NCBI GenBank assembly: GCA_027310575.1
Contig: DAIDAO010000052.1
Coordinates: forward strand, 1-64,000
Source: a bacterium
Lineage (GTDB): Archaea > Thermoproteota > Nitrososphaeria > Nitrososphaerales > Gagatemarchaeaceae
Length of the DNA: 64,000 nucleotides
Direction of reading: 5' to 3'
The notes below the pieces were generated by a model that saw only the letters and a list, made by a program, of their open reading frames with translations, made no database searches and was not told the DNA's origin. Of the stretch, positions 1-6,839 are shown piece after piece. How positions within the stretch are numbered: the stretch's first letter is position 1; every line of letters starts with the position of its first letter. The position numbers and the translations under genes were made by a program.

Positions 1-188
1 AGAAACGAGACGAAGGACCGCGCCGCGTCCAGCGGGGTGGGCAGCAGCGATCTACGAGCGTGATCGGGGACGTGATCGGGGATGTGGGCGGGGGCGGGGG
101 CGGGCTGGGGAACAGGGGGGACCGGCTCCTTCTCTGTCCCAGAATCCTTCTGCTCGGAGGGCGGCCTCTCCTTGTTGTCCTCCGCCAT
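1..188 (-). CDS. Partial protein with proline-rich acidic N-terminus
   Basis: This reading frame opens with ATG at 188 on the minus strand and runs without a stop off the left edge of the window, giving 62 residues. It starts MAEDNKERPPSE, continues with charged residues, then a Pro/Ala-rich stretch (VPPVPQPAPAPAH) and a more ordinary sequence (LLPTPLDAARSFVSF) at the cut edge. A TATA-like box with an upstream purine-rich BRE lies about 30-40 bases before the ATG, which supports a real start. No family can be named from the N-terminus alone; the low-complexity part looks like a disordered tail ahead of a domain outside the window. Confidence 0.5.
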   Translation of the reverse strand, partial: MAEDNKERPPSEQKDSGTEKEPVPPVPQPAPAPAHIPDHVPDHARRSLLPTPLDAARSFVSF

Positions 189-217
189 CGGTAATCGCGT
201 CCCGGCTGTCGGGAGCG

Positions 218-231
218 GTTTTTAACTTTCG
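218..231 (-). promoter_or_regulatory. TATA/BRE promoter of the left-edge gene
   Basis: Read on the minus strand this is CGAAAGTTAAAAACC, a BRE followed by a TATA-like box. Initiation about 25 bases downstream would fall near 198, just before the ATG at 188. Confidence 0.5.
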
Positions 232-257
232 TTCCCGCGGCCAAAATCGGTCGCACA

Positions 258-275
258 CGAAAAATCCTTAAAGCC
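258..275 (+). promoter_or_regulatory. TATA/BRE promoter of the blue copper gene
   Basis: The stretch CGAAAAATCCTTAAAGCC has a BRE-like purine run and a TATA-like CCTTAAAG centred near 270, about 34 bases before the ATG at 304, so the leader would be very short. Confidence 0.5.
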
Positions 276-303
276 GTTCGGGCGCGAGCCAGTCGAAACA
301 TCC

Positions 304-798
304 ATGAGCACACAGAGCACGGGCCCGCAAGGCTCTGCTGCAGTGGGCGCGGTCATCGCGATACTCATCATCGGCGCGGTCGCCACCCTCGGATACTACC
401 AGTTCTATGTTGCGAAGCCGTCTTCTACCACCACGACCACGACGTCGATCTCTGGGCCCACCTGTCCTTCCTCTGCGTGCGTCAACGTGACGATTCCGAG
501 CGGCGCGGGCACCCCCCCGCCGAACTACTCAGGTGGGAAGACGACGTACGGCTACTCGCCCGACGTAATCACTGTGGTGATAGGCAAGAACAACACGGTG
601 TTCTGGATCAACAACGACGTGGCGCCTCACACTGTGACGTCCGACACGGCAGGAGTCTTCGACTCTGGGATGACCGGACCCCTGACGAACCAGGGGGGCA
701 CCTGGCAGTTCACCTTCACGACCCCAGGGACCTACACCTACCACTGTTCGTTCCACGCCTGGATGCAGGGCACGGTCATAGTGAAGGCATCCGCGTGA
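304..798 (+). CDS. Membrane-anchored blue copper (plastocyanin-like) protein
   Basis: This 164-residue protein has an N-terminal membrane helix (about residues 12-33), a Thr/Ser-rich linker (40-50) and a cupredoxin domain facing outside the cell. The type 1 copper ligands are visible: His109 in APHTVTS, then Cys148, His151 and Met154 in HCSFHAWM. Such proteins carry single electrons between membrane or extracellular redox partners. Two further cysteines (54 and 59) sit before the domain and could form a disulfide. The FAD oxidase downstream is on the same strand, but a functional link is only inference. ATG 304 is preceded by a good TATA box. Confidence 0.9.
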   Translation: MSTQSTGPQGSAAVGAVIAILIIGAVATLGYYQFYVAKPSSTTTTTTSISGPTCPSSACVNVTIPSGAGTPPPNYSGGKTTYGYSPDVITVVIGKNNTVFWINNDVAPHTVTSDTAGVFDSGMTGPLTNQGGTWQFTFTTPGTYTYHCSFHAWMQGTVIVKASA

Positions 799-834
799 GA
801 ACGGGGAAATAGACCGGAGTCGGGCCGGCTCTCG

Positions 835-2277
835 TTGCGGGTCCTCAGACGTGCTTCCGAGCTGGAAGAGCTATCCAGGGACGCCGGACTTATCAGGCTC
901 ACCCCGCTCATGGCCCTCGTCGCGCAGAGCGAATCAGAAGTGGCGGAAAGCCTCCGCGACGCCGGGGCGAGGAAGATCAGCGTCACCCCCAGGGGCGGGG
1001 GGACCTCGATCCCGAGCCAGTCTGTGGGGAGGGGGGCAATCCTGCTCCAGGACATGAAGCGCGTGGAGGTGGCCGCGAGCGGAGATGTGCGATGCCACCC
1101 GGGGCTGGTCAAGGCAGAGCTCAACAAGGCGCTGGGCCAGGACAGATGGATGCCGATCGACCCCTCCAGCTACGCGACCTGCACGGTCGGCGGGATGGTC
1201 GCCAACAACTCGTCAGGGTTGCGGACCCCGAAGTACGGCTCGGTCATCGACTACGTGCGAGGGCTCAGGGGGGTCGTCCCGGGCGAGGACGCGAAGGCCC
1301 TGCTGCCGATGGCACTGGACGAGGCGCTGGGAGGTGAGCCGAGGACCAGGAAGGCGGCCTTTCTCATCGTGGAGAACCAGTCCAAGATAGCAGAGGAGAG
1401 GCCGAAGGTCACCAAGAACTCCTCCGGTTACAGGCTCGAGAGGGTCGTCCATGACGGGCTCTTCGACCTCCCGAAGCTCTTCGTCGGGTCCGAAGGCACG
1501 CTGGGGGTCCTCACCGAAGTCACCTTTGCCACGAGGAGGCGGCCAAGATGGAGGTCGCTGTTCATAGCCGAATCCTCGCTGGAAGAGCTCGACAGGGTGG
1601 TGAGCGCGTTCAGGGAGCACTCGCCCGCAGCCCTGGAGCTCGTCGACAAGTCGGTCTTCAGGATGATGAACAGGTGGGACAGGGTCGCGAAGTACTCGAG
1701 GTCTGATTCCCCGTACATGGTGTTCTGCGAGTTCGACGGCGAAGAGGGGGACGGAGCTTCGAAGGCTGAGGAGGTGGCGATGTCCAGGGCCGGAGGGTAC
1801 GACCCGATCGTGATGCAGAGCGCTGCGGAGATCCAGGGGGCGTGGGACGCCAGGAACGAGACCCTGACGCTCGCCCAGGAGATCAGGAAGGGGCCGAAGA
1901 TACTCGTGCCAGGTGTCGAGGACCTCGTCGTCCCCCCTGAAAGGCTCGGGGATCTCGTGAGGCTGCTCATCGATCAGTTCGGCAAGAGGGGCCTCGACTA
2001 CATCTCCTACGGGCATGCGGGGGACGCCAACCTGCACGCGAGGCCGTTCCTCGACCCCTCGCAGCCGAAAGACATGGCGACGCTGGACGGCCTGATGGAG
2101 GAGTGCTTCGAGGCTGTCTGGAAGATGGGAGGCTCGATGACCGGAGAGCACGGGGATGGGATGCTCAGGGCGAAGTACCTGGAGAGGCAGTACCCGGGGA
2201 CCTTCTGGATCATGCGCGAGCTGAAGACGCTCTTCGACCCGAAGGGCATCCTCAACCCAGGCGTCAAGGTCGCCTAG
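835..2277 (+). CDS. FAD-linked oxidase, GlcD / D-lactate dehydrogenase type
   Basis: The 480-residue protein matches the vanillyl-alcohol-oxidase/PCMH fold of glycolate oxidase subunit GlcD and D-lactate dehydrogenases, which oxidise 2-hydroxyacids with FAD. The FAD-binding half shows PRGGGTS (52-58) and GGMVANNSSG (119-128), and the C-terminal half shows GHAGDANLH and GEHGDG, the usual conserved histidine motifs. The length is that of a stand-alone flavoprotein; no cysteine-rich Fe-S (GlcF-like) part is fused or adjacent. The start is TTG at 835, 37 bases after the copper-protein stop, so cotranscription is possible. The hydroxyacid substrate cannot be told from the sequence. Confidence 0.85.
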   Translation: MRVLRRASELEELSRDAGLIRLTPLMALVAQSESEVAESLRDAGARKISVTPRGGGTSIPSQSVGRGAILLQDMKRVEVAASGDVRCHPGLVKAELNKALGQDRWMPIDPSSYATCTVGGMVANNSSGLRTPKYGSVIDYVRGLRGVVPGEDAKALLPMALDEALGGEPRTRKAAFLIVENQSKIAEERPKVTKNSSGYRLERVVHDGLFDLPKLFVGSEGTLGVLTEVTFATRRRPRWRSLFIAESSLEELDRVVSAFREHSPAALELVDKSVFRMMNRWDRVAKYSRSDSPYMVFCEFDGEEGDGASKAEEVAMSRAGGYDPIVMQSAAEIQGAWDARNETLTLAQEIRKGPKILVPGVEDLVVPPERLGDLVRLLIDQFGKRGLDYISYGHAGDANLHARPFLDPSQPKDMATLDGLMEECFEAVWKMGGSMTGEHGDGMLRAKYLERQYPGTFWIMRELKTLFDPKGILNPGVKVA

Positions 2278-2836
2278 ACAGCTCCGCCCTGGCGAGCAGC
2301 TTCGCCACGCGCACAGGCTCTGGGACCGAGCCCTGCAGGGTGAAGGCGTCGAGGACAGGCTTCGTCTCCTCCCTTGCGATGCCTGACGTGCGGACGTAGA
2401 TCCGGTGCCCGGTGTGGAGCTTCATGCTGACCCTCCTCCCCAGCTTCCTGTACGCTCGCAGCTTGGCCTCCGCCCCCGCCGGGAAGCGCCTCCTGATGGA
2501 GCCCTCGATGCCGGCCGTCTCCTTGTACGTGAGGCAGACGACCGGGAGCTTCGTCCGCCTCGCGAGGTCGTCCACGTCTATGATGTTGTAGAGGCTCAGT
2601 ATCGCACCTGAGACCATGATGAGGTTCACGTCGTTGCGCCTGAACTTCCTGAACAGCGAGGCTATCGCCGAAGTGGCGTCGTCCCCGCCCACAGCGGTCC
2701 GGCCCAGCGCGACCCCGTCGATGACGAAGTCGCTCCGCATCACGACGCCGGCGAGCACCGACCTCCTCTGGCCCTGTCTGAAGCTCTCGGCCACTCCGAG
2801 GGCCCTTATCCCAGGCTTGTTGAGGTGGAGGCGCAC
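2264..2836 (-). CDS. DUF99 / UPF0215 family protein
   Basis: The conserved stretch begins at KPGIRALGVAES and continues through the conserved VVMRSDFVIDG, IIDVDDLARRTKLPVV, the Tyr-Val-Arg-Thr-Ser-Gly-Ile segment and the C-terminal PEPVRVAKLLA typical of DUF99. This archaeal family is related to the endonuclease V/RNase H fold and is listed as a putative endonuclease acting on deaminated DNA; that activity is not demonstrated by anything here. The frame stays open further upstream, but the translation there is not conserved and would include the TATA box, so I chose GTG at 2836. The 3' end overlaps the FAD oxidase by 14 bases, tail to tail. Confidence 0.75.
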   Translation of the reverse strand: MRLHLNKPGIRALGVAESFRQGQRRSVLAGVVMRSDFVIDGVALGRTAVGGDDATSAIASLFRKFRRNDVNLIMVSGAILSLYNIIDVDDLARRTKLPVVCLTYKETAGIEGSIRRRFPAGAEAKLRAYRKLGRRVSMKLHTGHRIYVRTSGIAREETKPVLDAFTLQGSVPEPVRVAKLLARAELSRRP

Positions 2837-2866
2837 CCTGGTCCCCCAGCTGCCGACCCCGCTCAA

Positions 2867-2876
2867 CCTTTTAACT
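2867..2876. promoter_or_regulatory. Shared TATA box for DUF99 and PPC genes
   Basis: CCTTTTAACT is the only TATA-like element in the short gap between two divergent genes. It lies 36 bases from the minus-strand GTG at 2836 and 27 bases from the plus-strand GTG at 2899. Confidence 0.45.
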
Positions 2877-2898
2877 CGTGGGGGGAGAGTTCCGCAGA

Positions 2899-3300
2899 GT
2901 GGCCAAGATCTACAGCCTGAAGGCTGGCGCGAAGGTCCCGGACGACATAGTCGCAATCGCAAGGAGGGAGAAGATCGCCACCGCGAGGGTTGAAGCCATA
3001 GGCGGGGTGGACCGTCTCACGCTGGCCTACTTCAACCGCGAAGCGAAGAAGTACGAGGAGCACGAGTACCGCGAGTTCCTCGAGGTGGCTGGCCTCCTGG
3101 GGAACATCACCCTGAAGGACGGGGAGCAGTTCCTGCACGCGCACGGCACGTTCGGGAGGAGGGACATGAGCGCGGTCGCAGGGCACGTGATGGCTGCGAC
3201 CGTCTTCCCGATACTTGAGGTCGTGGTCACGCCGACGAAGAACAGGGCCCTCAGGAAGTTCGACGACGAGCTCGGGCTGAACGTGATCTACAGGGCGTAG
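2899..3300 (+). CDS. PPC/DUF296 domain protein
   Basis: The product of 133 residues is a single PPC (DUF296) domain: VAKIYSLKAGAKVPDDIVAIA at the start, then EFLEVAGLLGNI and the conserved HAHGTFGRRD and GHVMAATVFP motifs. In bacteria and archaea these are small trimeric proteins of uncertain function; in plants the domain accompanies AT-hooks in DNA-binding proteins. The histidines of HAHG are usual metal-site candidates. GTG 2899 was preferred over GTG 2878 because it lies 27 bases after the TATA centre and starts where family similarity starts. Confidence 0.8.
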   Translation: MAKIYSLKAGAKVPDDIVAIARREKIATARVEAIGGVDRLTLAYFNREAKKYEEHEYREFLEVAGLLGNITLKDGEQFLHAHGTFGRRDMSAVAGHVMAATVFPILEVVVTPTKNRALRKFDDELGLNVIYRA

Positions 3301-3432
3301 CGCAGTACTCCTCGTATTGAATGGAGCTCAGCCTAATGCCTTCCGGTCATCTTGACCTAACCGTAACTCTGTTTCTTCACAGCTCCGCGCTAACCTCTGC
3401 GTTTCGCGATAAAGTCGTTTCGGTAGCACCGT
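3301..3432. other. Intergenic region between two convergent genes
   Basis: No convincing gene or strong hairpin is visible here. A 48-codon frame starting near 3321 runs into the end of the next gene and resembles nothing known. Confidence 0.4.
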
Positions 3433-4368
3433 TCAGGCGCGCGTCAGCGGCAGGTCAAGGACCGTGATGAGCCCAGGCTTTGCGCCTCCGACCCGCTCCG
3501 CCGCGTGGACCGTGAGCGCCACAGTAGCAGAGTCTCCGAAGACGCCCTTCTCGAACCTGAGCTTCAGCTCCGGGTCCCCCTTCACCTCCACGACGTCGAA
3601 GTCGGCAGACGTCATCGTCATCTCCAGGTCCAGTCGGATCAGGCAGTCCCCGGCCCTCCCCTCGGCGAACTGGCGGACGCCCATGACGTAGTCCTCCGAC
3701 CCCACGACAGGGAAGACGCCGTGCTTGAGGCCATCGAGAGGCTTGCCGAGCGATAGCGCGATGAGGTGCGCCGACTCGACCAGGCCGACGTGGCCGAGGA
3801 CCCCCTCCTGCATCTCCTTCTCGAACTTCGCCCGAGTCTGCCCCACGCCGGTCTTGGCCTGGAGCTGCCGCCTCCGCCTGCTCACGTCCACAGACCTCAC
3901 GACGTGAATGCTGGTCGGGTTCTTGGTCGCGGACACGACGAGGGACGGGACCCAGTCCATGACGAAGCCAGGGTTCACTCCCACACCCAGTATCGTGACC
4001 CCCTTCTCCTTCGCGAGCCTGTCCAGGGACGCGGCCGTCTCTCCGCCTGCGTAGGCGGGGTAGGCCATCTCCTCAGAAGTGGTGACCACGTCGAGGCCCG
4101 CGCCTGCTACATAGGCGATGTCGTCCGCGATGTCGGGTATCCTGGACTTCGTAGAAAAGACGGCGACTTCGGCCCCGTCGAGCTGGACGTCCCTGAGCGA
4201 GCCCGCCACCCTAACAGCGAGCGGGAGCCCTGTCAGCTCCGCGACCGTCCTCCCCACCTTCTGCGGATCGTTGTCCACGACCCCTATCACTTCGTGGGAG
4301 CGCTTCAGCATGTAGGCAAGAATCTCGGTGCCAATGGCGCCCATCCCGCACAGGACGACCCTTGCCAC
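3433..4368 (-). CDS. NAD(P)-binding dehydrogenase, DapB / diaminopentanoate dehydrogenase-like
   Basis: The N-terminal Rossmann domain shows VVLCGMGAIGTE followed by an acidic VIGVVDNDPQKVG, and the layout of about 310 residues matches proteins with a dihydrodipicolinate reductase N-terminal domain, including 2,4-diaminopentanoate dehydrogenase. These oxidise or reduce amino-acid-like substrates with NAD(P). The segment ILGVGVNPGFVMDW is typical of this subgroup rather than true DapB. No lysine or ornithine pathway gene is adjacent, so the substrate is unknown. The frame is open from GTG 4383, but TATA ATTAATAAG at about 4392-4400 favours the in-frame GTG at 4368. Confidence 0.75.
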   Translation of the reverse strand: MARVVLCGMGAIGTEILAYMLKRSHEVIGVVDNDPQKVGRTVAELTGLPLAVRVAGSLRDVQLDGAEVAVFSTKSRIPDIADDIAYVAGAGLDVVTTSEEMAYPAYAGGETAASLDRLAKEKGVTILGVGVNPGFVMDWVPSLVVSATKNPTSIHVVRSVDVSRRRRQLQAKTGVGQTRAKFEKEMQEGVLGHVGLVESAHLIALSLGKPLDGLKHGVFPVVGSEDYVMGVRQFAEGRAGDCLIRLDLEMTMTSADFDVVEVKGDPELKLRFEKGVFGDSATVALTVHAAERVGGAKPGLITVLDLPLTRA

Positions 4369-4419
4369 GGACCAGCCGAGCACCCCGCGGTCTTATTAAT
4401 GCAAGCCGGAGCCTGTCCT

Positions 4420-4992
4420 TCACCTTAGCTCGAGGAGCCCTGTGTACGAGTCTAACGAGGTGAGGAAGCTTCTCAGCGACCGGACGGGGACCACCGCGAC
4501 CCCCTCCACGAACTTCCCCTCGGGCTCGGACATGCTCAGTATGACCGAGGCGACAGGACGGGGGTCTCCGCTCTTCTCCTTGAGGAGGGCGCTGCGTCTC
4601 AGCTGCGCTTGAGCCACCATGCGGAGCGCCGAGGGCCCCTGCTCCCGGCGATAGTGCTTGCAGTCGACGCACAGGACCATGGACGCCCCGTAGGCCACCA
4701 CGTCAATCTGCGCCTTCGGCCTGGTGAGGACCACGTTGTTTCTCACCTCGTATCCCGAAGCACGGATCAGGGCGCCGGCCAGGCGCTCGAAGCCCTGCCA
4801 TGAGAGGAGCCGGGAGACCTCGTCCGGCTGGAAGTCGAGCTTGAGGAGCGAGTAAGCCACACAGACGGGGGAAGTGTGATCACCCTCGGGGAGCCCCATG
4901 TCCGTTCCGGCTTCAGAGAGCGCCAGCCCGGCCTGCTTCGGTCCGAGCCTGCGCCTCAGGACGTCGATGAGCTGTTCCCCGCCATCGAGCAC
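4420..4992 (-). CDS. PD-(D/E)XK nuclease superfamily protein (Mrr/Hjc-like)
   Basis: In this 190-residue protein the stretch FERLAGALIRASGYEVRN is followed by an Asp in QIDVVAYG and then MVLCVDCKHY, a spacing that fits the E-D-(D/E)xK active site of restriction-endonuclease-like nucleases such as Mrr and archaeal Holliday-junction resolvases. About 85 residues precede the nuclease core. No methyltransferase or specificity gene is adjacent, so it is an orphan and may act in repair rather than restriction. GTG 4992 is about 25 bases after a TATA-like CTTAAGAA. Confidence 0.7.
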   Translation of the reverse strand: MLDGGEQLIDVLRRRLGPKQAGLALSEAGTDMGLPEGDHTSPVCVAYSLLKLDFQPDEVSRLLSWQGFERLAGALIRASGYEVRNNVVLTRPKAQIDVVAYGASMVLCVDCKHYRREQGPSALRMVAQAQLRRSALLKEKSGDPRPVASVILSMSEPEGKFVEGVAVVPVRSLRSFLTSLDSYTGLLELR

Positions 4993-5117
4993 GGCATTCC
5001 CAGGCGGCGAATGCCGTTCTTAAGCGGGCGCCCGCAGAGAAGAGGACTACGCGGGGGGAGATTGAAAGTGTCTGAAGCACACGGAAGACGATGTAGGGGT
5101 CCTGCGGATAGGCGAGA

Positions 5118-5390
5118 CTACGTCGCATTGCGCATGGAGATGACGGCAGCTATCGCGTAACCCTGGGAGGTGATCCTGTAGTAGTGCTCGCGCGACCCGG
5201 ACTCGGTCGCCGAGACCAACCCGAGGCCCTTCAGCTCGATGAGGGCCCTGCTGACGTGGCTGATGTGCTTGCTCTCTATCGTCGCGAGCTCGGTCGGCGT
5301 GTGCGGCTTGGAAGCCAGCCTCTGGAGAAGCTTGGATCTGACGCTGCTGCTCTCAACGAAGGTTACCGCGGCAGGCTGTATCGCCGTCAT
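5118..5390 (-). CDS. Winged-helix transcription regulator
   Basis: The 90-residue product has a compact winged helix: SKLLQRLASKPHTPTELATI (helices 1-2), a recognition helix around KHISHVSRALIEL, and a wing ending REHYYRITSQGYAIA. This is the MarR/ArsR-like layout of many small archaeal regulators; no cysteine or metal site is visible and the effector is unknown. ATG 5390 was chosen over the longer frame to 5450 because a TATA element (GTTATATT) lies at about 5421-5429. Confidence 0.75.
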   Translation of the reverse strand: MTAIQPAAVTFVESSSVRSKLLQRLASKPHTPTELATIESKHISHVSRALIELKGLGLVSATESGSREHYYRITSQGYAIAAVISMRNAT

Positions 5391-5486
5391 GCCCCCGTCT
5401 TCCTGAAGTCCACTTCCCCGAATATAACGATTCTTACCAAATCCCCGCATGAAGCCGCAATCAGGGTCGAGGATCAGAACGTCAGC

Positions 5487-6386
5487 TCACTCCACCAGTC
5501 GGACCGCGCCGACGAGGCCTTTCTGGGCCTGGTACTCCACGGCCTTCACATACGAGTCGTAGACTGTGAACTGGACGGAGCTGAGATAGCTCGCCCTGAC
5601 CGTGTTGTACTCCGCAAGCGCGACTGTCGAGTTCTGGAACGCCAGGACGCGCCTGATGACGACGTTGGCGCCTGTGTCGTCGACTGCGACGAGGGTGTTG
5701 TAAGCCTGGGGGATGACGCCCGGGAAGCCCTGAAGACCGACCGCGAGGTGCTGCGTCCCGTTCACTATGTAGAGCATCTGCCTGACGCTGAGCCTCGAAA
5801 GCAGCGAGTCCTCGGGGGTGACCTGGAGGCAGAGAGTGAGGGCTGACTTCGCGTCCGCGTTTCCTATCGCGAAGGCGATGCCCCGGTCCTCGGGGATGAG
5901 GCCGATCCACCCGTACTGGAACTGCCCCTGCTCTGCGTTCCTCACGTAGTAGATGCTGTTATTCCCGACCATCGTCGGGGGGACCCCGCTCTTGGCGAAG
6001 GCGGTGGTGAAGTTCTTCCATGCGTCTTGATTGACGAAGGCGAATGCCACGCTCTCGTTCGGCCTGTCGAAGGTCACGGACAGCACCGAGTTGATGGAGG
6101 TGGACGGCAGGATGGCTCCGACGTCGATTATGTTGAGCAGGACCTTGTACTGGGTCGGGTAGGATGCGTTGTACGCCCTGATTGCCGTGTAGTTCTCGAA
6201 CCCGAACTGGATGGCGGTCGCAGGGACGTACTTCGCCCACACCGGGCTGTATTCCGGGATTGAAGACGGAAGCTGGCTGACCGGGACTGGAGGGACGAAG
6301 TAGAGGAACCCGAAAGTGGCGGTGATGAGCACACCGAACGTCAGCGCGAAGCCGGCCGCGAACGCCTTCCTGTTCTTCTTTGCCAA
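5487..6386 (-). CDS. Membrane-anchored extracytoplasmic protein, unknown function
   Basis: About 299 residues: a very basic N-terminus (KKNRK), one hydrophobic helix (AFAAGFALTFGVLITATFGF) and a large outside domain with N-glycosylation-type sequons (NYT, NAS, NNS, NST). It resembles no family I can name. TTG 6386 was chosen because it lies about 30 bases from the TATA box at 6413-6420, and any longer frame would have to translate through that promoter. The topology, signal anchor with the bulk outside, is inferred from charge and hydrophobicity. Confidence 0.65.
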   Translation of the reverse strand: MAKKNRKAFAAGFALTFGVLITATFGFLYFVPPVPVSQLPSSIPEYSPVWAKYVPATAIQFGFENYTAIRAYNASYPTQYKVLLNIIDVGAILPSTSINSVLSVTFDRPNESVAFAFVNQDAWKNFTTAFAKSGVPPTMVGNNSIYYVRNAEQGQFQYGWIGLIPEDRGIAFAIGNADAKSALTLCLQVTPEDSLLSRLSVRQMLYIVNGTQHLAVGLQGFPGVIPQAYNTLVAVDDTGANVVIRRVLAFQNSTVALAEYNTVRASYLSSVQFTVYDSYVKAVEYQAQKGLVGAVRLVE

Positions 6387-6412
6387 CTTTCTGCGCTTCC
6401 GACCGCCCAATG

Positions 6413-6420
6413 CTTTTAAG
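6413..6420. promoter_or_regulatory. Shared TATA box for two divergent membrane-protein genes
   Basis: CTTTTAAG sits 30 bases from the minus-strand TTG at 6386 and 28 bases from the plus-strand GTG at 6444, and no other TATA-like element is present between them. Confidence 0.5.
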
Positions 6421-6443
6421 CCTTGAGAGGCGTCTGGGATATC

Positions 6444-6785
6444 GTGAAGTACCTCGACCTGGTCGTCTCGTCGCTTGGGGAGTCGGCCGTGTTCTCGGCA
6501 GGGTGCGCGGCTGTCGCCCTGGTGGGGACGGTCGTGCTCGGCGTCCCCTTCCAAGATGGGTTCGGCCTCGTCCTGCTCGTCGTGAGCGCGGGGCTGATGC
6601 TCATAGGAGGCGCGATGAGCTTCGTCACGCCAGGGAAGGTGAGGGCGTTCAACGTGCTCGCGAAACGAAAGGTCAAGATGGAAGCGGACGACTACAGGAG
6701 GACGGAGAACAAGGCGGCGCTCTACTCGCTCACCGGCGTCCTCCTCTTCGCATACTCTCTGCTGCTCGCGGCAGTACTGGCCTAG
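6444..6785 (+). CDS. Small three-helix membrane protein
   Basis: The 113-residue product has three predicted membrane helices: SAVFSAGCAAVALVGTVVLG, FGLVLLVVSAGLMLIGGAM and LYSLTGVLLFAYSLLLAAVLA, with a basic loop (RAFNVLAKRKVKMEADDYRR) before the last one. No family is recognised. GTG 6444 is 28 bases from the shared TATA box; the alternative TTG at 6423 lies almost on the box. Confidence 0.6.
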   Translation: MKYLDLVVSSLGESAVFSAGCAAVALVGTVVLGVPFQDGFGLVLLVVSAGLMLIGGAMSFVTPGKVRAFNVLAKRKVKMEADDYRRTENKAALYSLTGVLLFAYSLLLAAVLA

Positions 6786-6804
6786 GCCCAGCTTACGCTG
6801 GGTC
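6785..6804 (+). terminator. Hairpin between convergent genes
   Basis: CCCAGC-TTAC-GCTGGG (6787-6802) is a perfect six-base stem with a four-base loop, extendable by a G-U and a G-C pair. It follows the plus-strand stop directly and lies 36 bases beyond the stop of the convergent binding-protein gene, where a transcript end is expected. Confidence 0.45.
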
Positions 6805-6839
6805 TCTGAAACATAAAGGGGAAAGAGGGAAGCCTACGT

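Noticed and set aside
52-258. A 68-codon Arg/Pro-rich frame on the minus strand at the left edge
   Set aside because: It overlaps the better supported frame starting at ATG 188 and covers that gene's promoter; its composition is of the shadow type.
1213-2151. A 312-codon frame opposite the FAD oxidase
   Set aside because: Antisense shadow with no recognisable motif.
3321-3467. A 48-codon frame starting MELSLMPSG
   Set aside because: No similarity, no promoter, and it runs into the convergent gene.
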